From Aquirufa sp. (GTDB lineage: Bacteria > Bacteroidota > Bacteroidia > Cytophagales > Spirosomataceae): 5,589 nt of DNA. Below, in pieces: positions 1-5,589 of the stretch. The stretch's first letter is position 1. Each line of letters begins with the position of its first letter. The stretch lies in contig JAURHT010000123.1 in NCBI GenBank assembly GCA_030833145.1, forward strand, positions 1-5,589. Reading direction: 5' to 3'. The position numbers and the translations under genes were made by a program. Under the pieces are notes generated by a model, which saw only the letters and a list, made by a program, of their open reading frames with translations, was not told where the DNA came from and did no database searches.

Positions 1-561
1 AACCATCTCTTTCAAAGCTGCTCCGCTTAAACCTAATGCAAAAGCGACTTTGCGTGCTTGGAAGTCTTGAAGACCTACGCGTGGATCAATCCACTCCTTA
101 ATGATTTTTTCTGGGCTATGCTCAGCTACTTCTTCGATATCCATACCACCTTCTGTACTTGCCATGATTACATTGCAAGCCTTAGCGCGGTCTAATAAGA
201 TTGACAAATAGTATTCTTTCGGTTCTGAATCTCCTGGATAATACACATCCTCAGAAATTAATACCTTGTTTACTTTCTTTCCTTCAGGACCAGTTTGATG
301 CGTAATCAATTGCATTCCCAAAATTTGAGAAACGCGCTCTTTTACTTCATCTAAGTTTTTAGCTAGTTTAACACCGCCCCCTTTTCCACGGCCACCCGCA
401 TGAATTTGAGCTTTAACAACAAACCATCCTGTACCCGTCTGAGCTTTTAATTGCTCAGCCGCTGAAATAGCGTTGTCAACAGAGTCAATCACAATTCCTT
501 CTTGAATGCGCACTCCGTAACCTTTTAAGATTTCTTTCGCTTGATATTCGTGAATATTCAT
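1..561 (-). CDS. sucC: Succinyl-CoA synthetase (ADP-forming) beta subunit, N-terminal part
   Basis: This is the ATP-grasp beta subunit of succinyl-CoA synthetase. With the alpha subunit (SucD) it interconverts succinyl-CoA and succinate with substrate-level phosphorylation of ADP or GDP in the cytoplasmic TCA cycle. Reverse-strand translation from the ATG at 561-559 stays open for 187 codons to the window edge, about half of the usual ~390 residues. The protein begins [12 protein letters not shown], the family's characteristic N-terminus, which fixes the start. The nucleotide-binding ATP-grasp segment [18 protein letters not shown] lies at about residues 48-65, with Lys50 and the glycine-rich loop intact. 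The [11 protein letters not shown] segment further on also matches the family. No Shine-Dalgarno is seen; the upstream bases are A/T-rich. The gene is divergent from the ABC ATPase gene, so it is not part of the plus-strand operon. The 5' half shows no damage; the truncation is only the window boundary. Confidence 0.97.
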   Translation of the reverse strand, partial: MNIHEYQAKEILKGYGVRIQEGIVIDSVDNAISAAEQLKAQTGTGWFVVKAQIHAGGRGKGGGVKLAKNLDEVKERVSQILGMQLITHQTGPEGKKVNKVLISEDVYYPGDSEPKEYYLSILLDRAKACNVIMASTEGGMDIEEVAEHSPEKIIKEWIDPRVGLQDFQARKVAFALGLSGAALKEMV

Positions 562-656
562 TTAGTAAAATTTTAATTTCGTGAAATTACTATTTATTTG
601 CGTAATTATTAAATAACCGTTCATTCATTCGTATTTTCTAAAAAAAAGACAAAAAA
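562..656. promoter_or_regulatory. Divergent intergenic region between sucC and the ABC ATPase gene
   Basis: This 95-bp, very AT-rich spacer must hold the start signals of sucC (minus strand) and probably those of the ABC gene (plus strand). The nearest match to the Bacteroidota -7 box TAnnTTTG on the plus strand is TTTATTTG at 593-600, with one mismatch and no convincing -33 partner. No clear box was found for sucC on the minus strand. An A-run (641-657) sits directly before the ABC start codon in place of a Shine-Dalgarno. The role is inferred from position only. Confidence 0.3.
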
Positions 657-1310
657 ATGTTAGAATTAAAAAATATTTCCAAAAGTTATGGAACACAATT
701 AATTCTAGACACTATCTCTTTGCAAGTTAAAGAGTCTGAAATGGTTAGTATATTAGGCCCTTCTGGATCTGGTAAAAGCACGTTACTTCAGATCATTGGC
801 CTATTAATGAAAGCAGATTCTGGCCAAATTTACTTAGACGGAATTGATTATGCTGCGCTTTCAGGTAAGGATCAGGCAATATTCCGGAATCAAAAGCTAG
901 GTTTTGTTTTTCAGTTTCATAATTTGTTAGGAGAATTTACTTGTGAAGAAAACATCAAGTTCCCCCTATTTATCAAGGGAAATAAGTTAAATGAATCCGA
1001 TTTGGAACTGTTTGATAAAATCGTCCAAACCTTAGGAATACAGCCCATCCTTCAAAAATTACCCTCACAGATCTCCGGTGGAGAACAACAACGTGTGGCT
1101 GTTGCAAGAGCTTTGATTAATCGCCCTACCCTTCTTTTAGCAGACGAACCCACTGGTAATTTAGATAATAAGAATGCTGAAAACCTGTATGAGTTGTTTG
1201 TGGAGCTAAAAGCGGTTTGGCAACAACGAATCATCATGGTCACTCATAACGAGAAATTAACTTCGCATTCTGATCAAGTTATTTATCTAAATTCCGGTAG
1301 AATCGAATAG
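657..1310 (+). CDS. LolD-type ABC transporter ATP-binding protein
   Basis: This is the cytoplasmic ATPase subunit of an ABC transporter in the LolD/MacB/FtsE group, which powers lipoprotein release or other mechanotransmission rather than solute import. All NBD motifs are present: Walker [10 protein letters not shown] at residues 34-42, Q-loop Gln86, signature ISGGEQQR at 139-146, Walker B LLLADE at 159-164, D-loop around 169-170 and H-loop His197. The ADEPTGNLD stretch is typical of the LolD/MacB group. At 217 residues it is a stand-alone NBD with no fused permease. No permease gene lies in the window, so its membrane partner must be encoded elsewhere, which I recall as common for LolD homologues in Bacteroidota. 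The ATG at 657 follows an A-rich stretch and gives the expected [12 protein letters not shown] opening. A lipoprotein-sorting role (lolD) would suit the envelope theme but cannot be told from other members without the permease. The 52-bp gap to miaB leaves co-transcription open. Confidence 0.9.
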   Translation: MLELKNISKSYGTQLILDTISLQVKESEMVSILGPSGSGKSTLLQIIGLLMKADSGQIYLDGIDYAALSGKDQAIFRNQKLGFVFQFHNLLGEFTCEENIKFPLFIKGNKLNESDLELFDKIVQTLGIQPILQKLPSQISGGEQQRVAVARALINRPTLLLADEPTGNLDNKNAENLYELFVELKAVWQQRIIMVTHNEKLTSHSDQVIYLNSGRIE

Positions 1311-1315
1311 ATTTA

Positions 1316-1330
1316 CTGCCAAAATGTCAT
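1316..1330 (+). promoter_or_regulatory. Palindromic operator-like motif upstream of miaB
   Basis: The sequence CTGCCAAAATGTCAT contains near-symmetric arms TGCCA-AAA-TGTCA (1317-1329) that differ only at the central base of each arm. The longer string TACTGCCAAAATGTCA (1314-1329) recurs with one substitution upstream of groES (5417-5432). It lies 33 bp before the miaB start and abuts a TAnnTTTG box. It is a candidate binding site for the activator encoded two genes along; that assignment is inference. Confidence 0.45.
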
Positions 1331-1337
1331 AAATTTG
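1330..1337 (+). promoter_or_regulatory. Bacteroidota-type -7 promoter box for the miaB operon
   Basis: TAAATTTG is a full match to the phylum's -7 consensus TAnnTTTG. It would place transcription start near 1341-1344, about 20 nt before the miaB ATG. No TTTG -33 element sits at the usual distance, so the promoter may need an activator or be weak. A sigma-54 reading (TGTCAT at 1325-1330 with TTGCA at 1335-1339) has a spacer one base too short and is less likely. Confidence 0.4.
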
Positions 1338-1362
1338 CAATCTAAATTTCATTGATTGTAAA

Positions 1363-2778
1363 ATGCAAGATTTAAAAGTACTGACTAAGGAAGATAAAGA
1401 GGGTTTGGATGTTCCGAGAATTTCGGAGGATCAGGTGGCAGAGAATTCTTTTGGAAAAAAGGTCTATATCGAAAGTTATGGCTGTCAAATGAATTTTGCG
1501 GATTCTGAAGTCGTGACCTCTATATTACAGGATAATGGTTATGTAACAACGTCTAACGTTAAAGAAGCTCATACCATTTTATTGAATACCTGCGCAATTC
1601 GCGAGAATGCAGAGCATAAGATTCGCCATCGCTTGCAAGTATTCACTCATTTGAAAGCGAAGAATCCTGCTTTAACTGTGGGCATTTTGGGTTGTATGGC
1701 CGAGCGTTTGAAGACCAAGTTGATTGATGAGGAGAAAATTGTTGATCTAGTCGCTGGGCCGGATGCTTATCGTGATTTACCAGCCTTATTAGACGAAGTC
1801 TCAGATGGCCAAAAAGCCATCAACGTTTTCCTTTCTCGCGAGGAGACATACGGTAATATTGAACCGGTACGCTTGAATTCTAATGGTGTAACTGCCATGG
1901 TCAGTATTATGCGTGGTTGTGATAACATGTGTACTTTCTGCGTTGTTCCCTACACCAGAGGTCGTGAAAGATCCCGTGATTTACCTTCTATTATCGCAGA
2001 ATGTGAGAAGTTATTCCAGCAAGGATACCGCGAAGTAACTTTATTAGGACAAAACGTAGACTCCTATAAATGGACATCTGAAGAGGGGCAATTAGTTAAT
2101 TTTGCCCATTTACTTGAAGCGGTTGCCTTAGTTAATCCTTTATTGCGCGTTCGTTTTTCCACTTCTCATCCAAAAGATATCACAGACGAAGTATTGTATA
2201 CGATGAAGAAGTACGATAATATCTGTAAAAACATTCACCTGCCCGCTCAGAGTGGAAGTAATCGCATTTTGGAATTAATGAAGCGCTCATATACTCGAGA
2301 ATGGTATTTAGATCGAATTAAGTCTATAAGAAACATCTTAGGTGAAGAATGTGGGATTTCCCAAGATATGATTGCTGGATTCTGTACAGAAACCGAGGAA
2401 GATCATCAGGATACGTTGTCTTTGTTAGCTGAAGTAGAATATGATTTTGGTTATATGTTTGCTTATTCTGAGCGTCCAGGCACACCGGCTGAAAAGAAAT
2501 TGATAGACGATATTCCCGAGGATGTTAAAATGCGTCGTTTGCAGGAAATCATTGATTTGCAGCGTATTCATTCTGCCAAACGCAATGAAATGTGGGTAGG
2601 AAGAAAGGTACAAGTATTAGTAGAGGGTGATTCAAAGAAATCGAAACTACACCATTTTGGCAAAATAGATTCGAATAAAGTAGTCGTATTCCCTAAAGGA
2701 AGCGAAGTTAAAGGAGATTATGTTTTTGTTAATATAACTCATTGTACATCAGGAACTTTATTAGGTGAATTATGTTAG
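1363..2778 (+). CDS. miaB: tRNA-2-methylthio-N6-isopentenyladenosine synthase MiaB
   Basis: MiaB is a radical-SAM methylthiotransferase that adds a 2-methylthio group to i6A37 of tRNAs reading UNN codons, improving decoding accuracy. The N-terminal UPF0004 domain holds the auxiliary [4Fe-4S] cysteines: Cys41 (SYGCQMN), Cys77 (LNTCAIRE) and Cys111 (LGCMAE). The radical-SAM cluster motif is Cys186-x3-Cys190-x2-Cys193 (GCDNMCTFC). The SAM domain runs to about residue 405, and a TRAM RNA-binding domain occupies about 409-470. CAIREN and [12 protein letters not shown] favour MiaB over MtaB or RimO. At 471 residues it is somewhat longer than the E. coli protein because about 30 residues precede the first conserved strand. 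The only other early Met (residue 43) lies inside the cysteine motif, so the ATG at 1363 stands. Its last 7 nt overlap the activator gene, and it heads the operon. Confidence 0.97.
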   Translation: MQDLKVLTKEDKEGLDVPRISEDQVAENSFGKKVYIESYGCQMNFADSEVVTSILQDNGYVTTSNVKEAHTILLNTCAIRENAEHKIRHRLQVFTHLKAKNPALTVGILGCMAERLKTKLIDEEKIVDLVAGPDAYRDLPALLDEVSDGQKAINVFLSREETYGNIEPVRLNSNGVTAMVSIMRGCDNMCTFCVVPYTRGRERSRDLPSIIAECEKLFQQGYREVTLLGQNVDSYKWTSEEGQLVNFAHLLEAVALVNPLLRVRFSTSHPKDITDEVLYTMKKYDNICKNIHLPAQSGSNRILELMKRSYTREWYLDRIKSIRNILGEECGISQDMIAGFCTETEEDHQDTLSLLAEVEYDFGYMFAYSERPGTPAEKKLIDDIPEDVKMRRLQEIIDLQRIHSAKRNEMWVGRKVQVLVEGDSKKSKLHHFGKIDSNKVVVFPKGSEVKGDYVFVNITHCTSGTLLGELC

Positions 2779-4058
2779 ATAATAGTCATCTTGCGAGTAT
2801 AAAAGCCCGCTTTGGAATCATTGGAAACGCTCCTGCACTATTGCGTGCCATTTCTGTAGCAGAGCAAGTAGCTGCGACAGACATGACCGTATTAATTACG
2901 GGAGAAAGTGGATCAGGTAAAGAATCCTTTTCCAAAATCATTCACTCGCTTTCTAAGCGAAAGCACGGAGCTTTTATTGCCGTAAACTGTGGTGCCATAC
3001 CTGAAGGAACAATTGATTCCGAGTTATTTGGTCATGAAAAAGGATCATTTACAGGTGCTATTGAAGCGCGCAAAGGTTATTTTGAAGTGACAGATGGCGG
3101 AACCATCTTCTTAGATGAGATTGCTGAAATGCCCTTAGGAACGCAAGCTAGATTATTACGTGTATTAGAAAATGGGGAATTTTACCGTGTAGGATCTTCC
3201 AAAGTTCAAAAGACGAATGCACGCGTCGTGGCCGCAACAAATCTCAACTTGCAACAGGCGATTGAAAAAGGAAAATTTAGAGAAGATTTATACTATCGAT
3301 TAAGTACCGTACCTATTTACGTACCACCCTTACGGGAACGAGGCGATGATATAGAATTACTGTTCAGAAAATTTACCACTGATTTTTCAGAGACACACCG
3401 GGTGAAGCCTATCATGTTAACGAAGGAAGCGAAAGATTTACTTCAAAAACAGCGTTTCCCAGGTAATATACGTCAATTAAAAAACCTCGCAGAACAAATT
3501 TCTGTCCTTGAACTAGGTGATCGAATCATTGATGAGATGCAACTACAGTATTATTTGGACTTCAACGAACCCAAATTAGGTAATTCGGTTGTGAAATCTG
3601 ATGCTTTTTCCGGACCTGAGGGAATGAATGAACGGGAGATTTTGTATAAAATCTTGTTCGATTTAAAGCGAGATGTGACAGAATTGAAAAAGATCTTATT
3701 GAAAGTAGTGGAATCGGATCAGTCCAAAGCGTACGAGATTCTGCACGATAATATGGCCATATTTGAAGATGTTAGAAATCAAGTGGAAGTGAGTAACCCT
3801 CCTGCCGGATTATCCTTACCTATTCACGAACAAGAAGAGACCAAGTTTACTGAGGAGCCTATTGATTCCAATTATGAAGAAATCATCTTGCCTGCTAATG
3901 ATGTTACCTTATCTTTGGAAAAACAAGAGAAGGAAATCATCATTCGTGCGTTAAAGAAAAATAAGAATAAACGTAAGTATGCAGCGAAAGATTTAGGTAT
4001 CTCTGAGCGTACTTTATATCGTAAAATCAAGCAATATGATTTGGAAGAATTGGATTAA
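2772..4058 (+). CDS. Sigma-54-dependent transcriptional activator (AAA+ and Fis-type HTH, no sensor domain)
   Basis: This is a bacterial enhancer-binding protein that remodels sigma-54 RNA polymerase using ATP. The AAA+ domain starts almost at the N-terminus (about residues 14-262). It shows Walker A GESGSGKE (44-51), the sigma-54-contacting loop as GSFTGA (91-96, Ser replacing the usual Ala), Walker B GGTIFLDE (109-116), the arginine-finger region FREDLYYRL (169-177) and sensor [12 protein letters not shown] (229-238). A linker of about 115 residues follows, with a charged helical block (about 286-315) and an acidic stretch. The C-terminal Fis-type helix-turn-helix is at about 380-424 ([17 protein letters not shown]). 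No receiver, GAF or PAS domain is present, as in PspF, so activity is probably set by a partner protein or by expression level. The gene overlaps miaB by 7 nt and lptE by 23 nt. Its target is not shown directly; the groES promoter is the best candidate in the window. Confidence 0.95.
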   Translation: MLDNSHLASIKARFGIIGNAPALLRAISVAEQVAATDMTVLITGESGSGKESFSKIIHSLSKRKHGAFIAVNCGAIPEGTIDSELFGHEKGSFTGAIEARKGYFEVTDGGTIFLDEIAEMPLGTQARLLRVLENGEFYRVGSSKVQKTNARVVAATNLNLQQAIEKGKFREDLYYRLSTVPIYVPPLRERGDDIELLFRKFTTDFSETHRVKPIMLTKEAKDLLQKQRFPGNIRQLKNLAEQISVLELGDRIIDEMQLQYYLDFNEPKLGNSVVKSDAFSGPEGMNEREILYKILFDLKRDVTELKKILLKVVESDQSKAYEILHDNMAIFEDVRNQVEVSNPPAGLSLPIHEQEETKFTEEPIDSNYEEIILPANDVTLSLEKQEKEIIIRALKKNKNKRKYAAKDLGISERTLYRKIKQYDLEELD

Positions 4059-4542
4059 TCTTTGTGTTATTATTGCGTCCTTTATTGGATTATCTTCCTG
4101 TTATAGCTTCAAAGGGGCTAGTTTAGACCCTAATTTGAATACTATTCAGGTAAGTAATATTCGTATGGAAACGGCAGGTGGCCCAGCGAATCTGAGTTTA
4201 GAGCTAAATGAGAAACTAAAGGAGTATTTTCAACGCAATACTTCATTAAAGATAAATAATAAAAATCCTGATTTATTAATTGAAGGAAGTATTACAGGAT
4301 ACGAATTAACCCCACAAGCACCTACTGGGGATGACAAGGCCGGATTAAACCGCATAACTTTACGAGTTCAATTTCGGTTAACAAATCGATTGGATGAGGA
4401 CAAAAACTTCGAACAAGAATTCTCCTTTTATCAGGATTTTCCGCAGAGTCAAACGTTGACACAAGTAGAAAAGGCCTTAATTCCTAAATTAGTCGATCAA
4501 ATTATTTTAGATTTGTTTAACAAAATAGCTGGAGACTGGTAA
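4036..4542 (+). CDS. lptE: LPS-assembly lipoprotein LptE
   Basis: LptE is the outer-membrane lipoprotein that plugs the LptD barrel and helps place lipopolysaccharide in the outer leaflet. The first 21 residues form a lipoprotein signal peptide: Lys4, a hydrophobic core (about 7-18) and lipobox LSSC with Cys22 as the lipidated residue. The mature protein starts CYSFKGASL, which fits the Bacteroidota LptE family, and continues with the alternating strand and helix pattern of a small alpha/beta fold (NLSLELNEKLKEYFQRNTSL, DLLIEGSITGYEL, RITLRVQFRLTN). Length is 168 residues, close to what I recall for the phylum and shorter than E. coli LptE. The ATG at 4036 lies inside the activator gene with a 23-nt overlap. 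It is preferred because it supplies the signal peptide, and the overlap implies translational coupling. The following gene starts 1 nt after the stop. Sequence conservation in LptE is low, so the name rests on the N-terminus, length and gene context. Confidence 0.85.
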   Translation: MIWKNWINLCVIIASFIGLSSCYSFKGASLDPNLNTIQVSNIRMETAGGPANLSLELNEKLKEYFQRNTSLKINNKNPDLLIEGSITGYELTPQAPTGDDKAGLNRITLRVQFRLTNRLDEDKNFEQEFSFYQDFPQSQTLTQVEKALIPKLVDQIILDLFNKIAGDW

Positions 4543-4543
4543 T

Positions 4544-5071
4544 ATGGAAACTTCAAAAGCACAAAAGCTGTGGTTCTTGTTAAATAAAATAGATCGAGCA
4601 GATCAGTCTGATTTGAATCAGGACAAATTGCTCTACCCCTATTTCTATTTATTACATTGGAATGAGCGCTTTTCTATATTGAAGCAACAAAAAATAGCTC
4701 TACAATCCTCTCAACGTAAACAGTATTTCCAATCTATCTTTGATATTTCAGACGAACAGTTAGAAATTCCTGAACCAATTCCTGCGGAGGAAATCAAGGC
4801 CTTACAAGATTCGCTAATTGATCAGTTTATTTTGAATCAACCTACGCTTGCCAAACCCAAACGTTCAGAGCTAGACGATCTTCCACAAGAAGACTTATCG
4901 GCCGTTGAATTTAGTCTTCCGGTTTCTGAAACCGTTGCCATTCTGTTAACGAAACAGGGAAAATATTTACAAGCCATTGAATTATATGAGAAGTTAAGTT
5001 TGATTAAACCTGAAAAAAGGCTTTACTTTGCAACTCGAATTTCAGAATTACAACATTTACTAACAGAATAA
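4544..5071 (+). CDS. Conserved hypothetical protein with a C-terminal TPR-like motif
   Basis: This 175-residue protein has no signal peptide or membrane segment and is probably cytoplasmic. I do not recognise a characterised family. The N-terminal third (about 1-75) is rich in Leu, Gln and aromatic residues with a helical pattern (LLYPYFYLLHWNERFSILKQ). An acidic, proline-containing linker follows (about 75-123). The C-terminus (about 125-172) reads as one and a half tetratricopeptide-like helical hairpins: SETVAILLTKQGKYLQAIELY, then EKLSLIKPEKRLYFATRISEL. This pattern occurs in small Bacteroidota proteins and suggests a protein-protein contact surface. It starts 1 nt after lptE and ends 2 nt before secG, so it is certainly in the operon. 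Its position between LPS-assembly and Sec genes hints at an envelope-related adaptor, but no function is assigned. Confidence 0.85.
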   Translation: METSKAQKLWFLLNKIDRADQSDLNQDKLLYPYFYLLHWNERFSILKQQKIALQSSQRKQYFQSIFDISDEQLEIPEPIPAEEIKALQDSLIDQFILNQPTLAKPKRSELDDLPQEDLSAVEFSLPVSETVAILLTKQGKYLQAIELYEKLSLIKPEKRLYFATRISELQHLLTE

Positions 5072-5073
5072 AT

Positions 5074-5391
5074 ATGTTTACTTTATTAATTTCTTTAATT
5101 ATTATCTTCTCCGCTCTATTAGTGGTCCTTATTTTAGTTCAAAACCCTAAAGGTGGTGGAATTAGTGGAGAGTTTTCTTCGTCTGGAGCTACTCAAATGT
5201 TTGGAGTTCAAAAGACAGGTGATCTAGTAGAACAATTAACGTGGGGATTCTCTATCGCTATTTTGGTACTAGTGTTAGCCACTAACTTCACACTATCTGA
5301 AACGAAAGAAACTAGCACTTCAGTAAACGTAGAAAAAGCAGCTACAAAAACGGTACCTGTTGCTCCTGCTCCAGTAGCTCCTAAGCAATAG
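5074..5391 (+). CDS. secG: Preprotein translocase subunit SecG
   Basis: SecG is the small inner-membrane subunit that, with SecY and SecE, forms the protein-conducting channel and helps SecA-driven export. The 105 residues show the standard layout. TM1 is at about 2-22, followed by the hallmark LVQNPKGGGISGEF (21-34). Then comes a Ser/Gly-rich cytoplasmic loop with GATQMFGVQKTGD (38-50), and TM2 at about 55-71. A low-complexity Thr/Ala/Val/Pro tail fills 72-105 and ends in an APVAP-type run. Such tails vary and are not needed for identity. The ATG is 2 nt after the preceding stop; the TM1 begins directly, so the start is secure. This is the last gene of the block; a hairpin 24 nt after its stop could end the transcript. 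Confidence 0.96.
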   Translation: MFTLLISLIIIFSALLVVLILVQNPKGGGISGEFSSSGATQMFGVQKTGDLVEQLTWGFSIAILVLVLATNFTLSETKETSTSVNVEKAATKTVPVAPAPVAPKQ

Positions 5392-5414
5392 TATATACCT
5401 TTTTATACCTTACT

Positions 5415-5453
5415 AATACTGCCAAAATTTCAGCAATGAGTTTTGGCATTATT
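5415..5453 (+). terminator. Hairpin after secG, possible intrinsic terminator
   Basis: TGCCAAAA (5420-5427) and TTTTGGCA (5441-5448) pair over 8 bp with a 13-nt loop. A further AATA/TATT (5415-5418 with 5450-5453) pairs beyond one C/T mismatch. A T-rich but broken tract (TTATTATTGTAT) follows. The stem has only three G-C pairs and the loop is long, so termination may be weak. The same bases hold the operator-like motif and the -24 element of groES, so the symmetry may reflect those sites rather than a terminator. Confidence 0.35.
5419..5433 (+). promoter_or_regulatory. Operator-like motif upstream of groES
   Basis: CTGCCAAAATTTCAG has CTG/CAG ends in inverted orientation. The 16 bases 5417-5432 match 1314-1329 upstream of miaB at 15 positions (T here for G there). 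Its centre is about 20 bp upstream of the -24 GG of the sigma-54-type element. It is a candidate binding site for the activator encoded at 2772-4058; this is inferred from the shared motif and location, and it is closer to the promoter than typical enhancer sites. Confidence 0.45.
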
Positions 5454-5459
5454 ATTGTA
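5444..5459 (+). promoter_or_regulatory. Sigma-54-type (-24/-12) promoter for groES
   Basis: TGGCAT-N5-TTGTA matches the sigma-54 consensus TGGCAC-N5-TTGCA at 9 of 11 defined positions. The GG (5445-5446) and the -12 G (5457) have exact 12-bp spacing. The mismatches are T for C at the end of the -24 box and T for C in the -12 box. Transcription would start near 5470, giving a leader of about 54 nt. No CIRCE inverted repeat (TTAGCACTC/GAGTGCTAA) is present, so HrcA control through that site is not supported. An alternative -10-like TATAAT lies at 5489-5494. Confidence 0.5.
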
Positions 5460-5471
5460 TAAGCCTTTGTG

Positions 5472-5485
5472 CCATGTTCGCATGG
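5472..5485 (+). other. Short perfect hairpin in the groES leader
   Basis: CCATG-TTCG-CATGG forms a perfect 5-bp stem closed by a TTCG (UUCG) tetraloop, although the closing pair is G-C rather than the extra-stable C-G. It lies within 2-3 nt of the predicted transcription start from the sigma-54-type promoter and 38 nt before the groES ATG. No T-run follows, so it is not a terminator. A 5' stabilising stem or a protein-binding inverted repeat are possible roles, both inferred. Confidence 0.3.
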
Positions 5486-5523
5486 ATGTATAATCTCTAA
5501 TTTAAAAATTAAATTTATAACAC

Positions 5524-5589
5524 ATGTCAAATTTAAGTATTAAGCCCTTAGCGGATCGGGTTGTTGTAGAACCAGCTCAAGCTGAAGAA
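5524..5589 (+). CDS. groS: Co-chaperonin GroES, N-terminal fragment
   Basis: GroES is the heptameric 10-kDa lid of the GroEL folding chamber. The open frame from the ATG at 5524 runs 22 codons to the window edge. It reads MSNLSIKPLADRVVVEPAQAEE, in which IKPLADRVVVEP corresponds to the conserved first strand of the family (usual form IRPLxDRVxVxx). The usual length is 90-100 residues, so about three quarters is outside the window, with groEL expected next. The start codon is preceded by an AT-rich leader without a Shine-Dalgarno. The 132-bp gap from secG contains its own promoter-like signals, so it is probably a separate transcription unit, with possible read-through from the miaB-secG operon. 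Confidence 0.93.
   Translation, partial: MSNLSIKPLADRVVVEPAQAEE

Noticed and set aside
1052..1243. Reverse-strand open frame of 63 codons inside the ABC ATPase gene
   Set aside because: It is opposite a fully conserved NBD with all motifs and has no recognisable protein content.
1325..1339. Sigma-54 promoter reading before miaB (TGTCAT and TTGCA)
   Set aside because: The spacer is 4 rather than 5 bases and the -24 box lacks the GG; sigma-54 promoters tolerate spacing changes poorly. The TAnnTTTG box is a better explanation.
2425..2613. Reverse-strand open frame of 62 codons inside miaB
   Set aside because: It is antisense to the conserved radical-SAM/TRAM region and shows no family features.
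2654..2666. Perfect palindrome ATTTTG-G-CAAAAT inside miaB that resembles the operator motif
   Set aside because: It lies in well-conserved TRAM-domain coding sequence, shares only GCCAAAAT on the reverse strand with the intergenic motif, and lacks the TGTCA/TTTCA arm. It is most likely chance.
5394..5410. Direct repeat TATACCT at 5394-5400 and 5404-5410, spaced 10 bp
   Set aside because: Only 7 bp and AT-rich, with no third copy nearby; too little to call a binding site.
5499..5515. Inverted repeat AATTTAA-AAA-TTAAATT just upstream of groES
   Set aside because: It is made only of A and T in an AT-rich leader, where such symmetry is expected. A thermosensor role cannot be supported from this alone.
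5391..5523. Searched for a CIRCE element before groES
   Set aside because: No TTAGCACTC-N9-GAGTGCTAA or close variant is present on either strand.

Overview
The window looks like chromosomal DNA from a member of the Bacteroidota, probably Cytophagales-like. The evidence is the gene order, AT-rich intergenic DNA, start codons preceded by A-rich stretches rather than Shine-Dalgarno sequences, and a TAnnTTTG-type promoter box before miaB. No mobile element, RNA gene or CRISPR array was seen. The order miaB - sigma-54 activator - lptE - small TPR-like protein - secG - groES is one I recall as typical of this phylum; that is recalled knowledge, not a search result.

Layout. Bases 1-561 (minus strand) hold the first 187 codons of sucC, the beta subunit of succinyl-CoA synthetase, cut by the window edge. 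A 95-bp divergent intergenic region separates it from a plus-strand LolD-type ABC ATPase (657-1310). After a 52-bp gap with a promoter-like box and a palindrome comes a tightly packed plus-strand operon. It runs miaB (1363-2778), a sigma-54 activator with no sensor domain (2772-4058), the lipoprotein lptE (4036-4542), a 175-residue TPR-like protein (4544-5071) and secG (5074-5391). Junctions inside this block are overlaps of 7 and 23 nt or gaps of 1 and 2 nt, so the genes are almost certainly co-transcribed and probably translationally coupled. A 132-bp regulatory gap then leads into the first 22 codons of groES (5524-5589, cut by the window edge).

How the genes may work together. Three products serve envelope or protein homeostasis: LptE (LPS export), SecG (protein export) and GroES (folding). 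The operon also encodes its own bacterial enhancer-binding protein. The groES upstream region carries a well-spaced -24/-12 sigma-54-type element. Next to it is a partly palindromic motif that recurs, at 15 of 16 positions, in front of miaB, the first gene of the activator's operon. The simplest reading is a local regulatory circuit in which the activator controls groES(L) and perhaps its own operon, resembling PspF or a heat-shock control in logic. This circuit is inferred from sequence and is the most interesting item here. The individual genes are ordinary.
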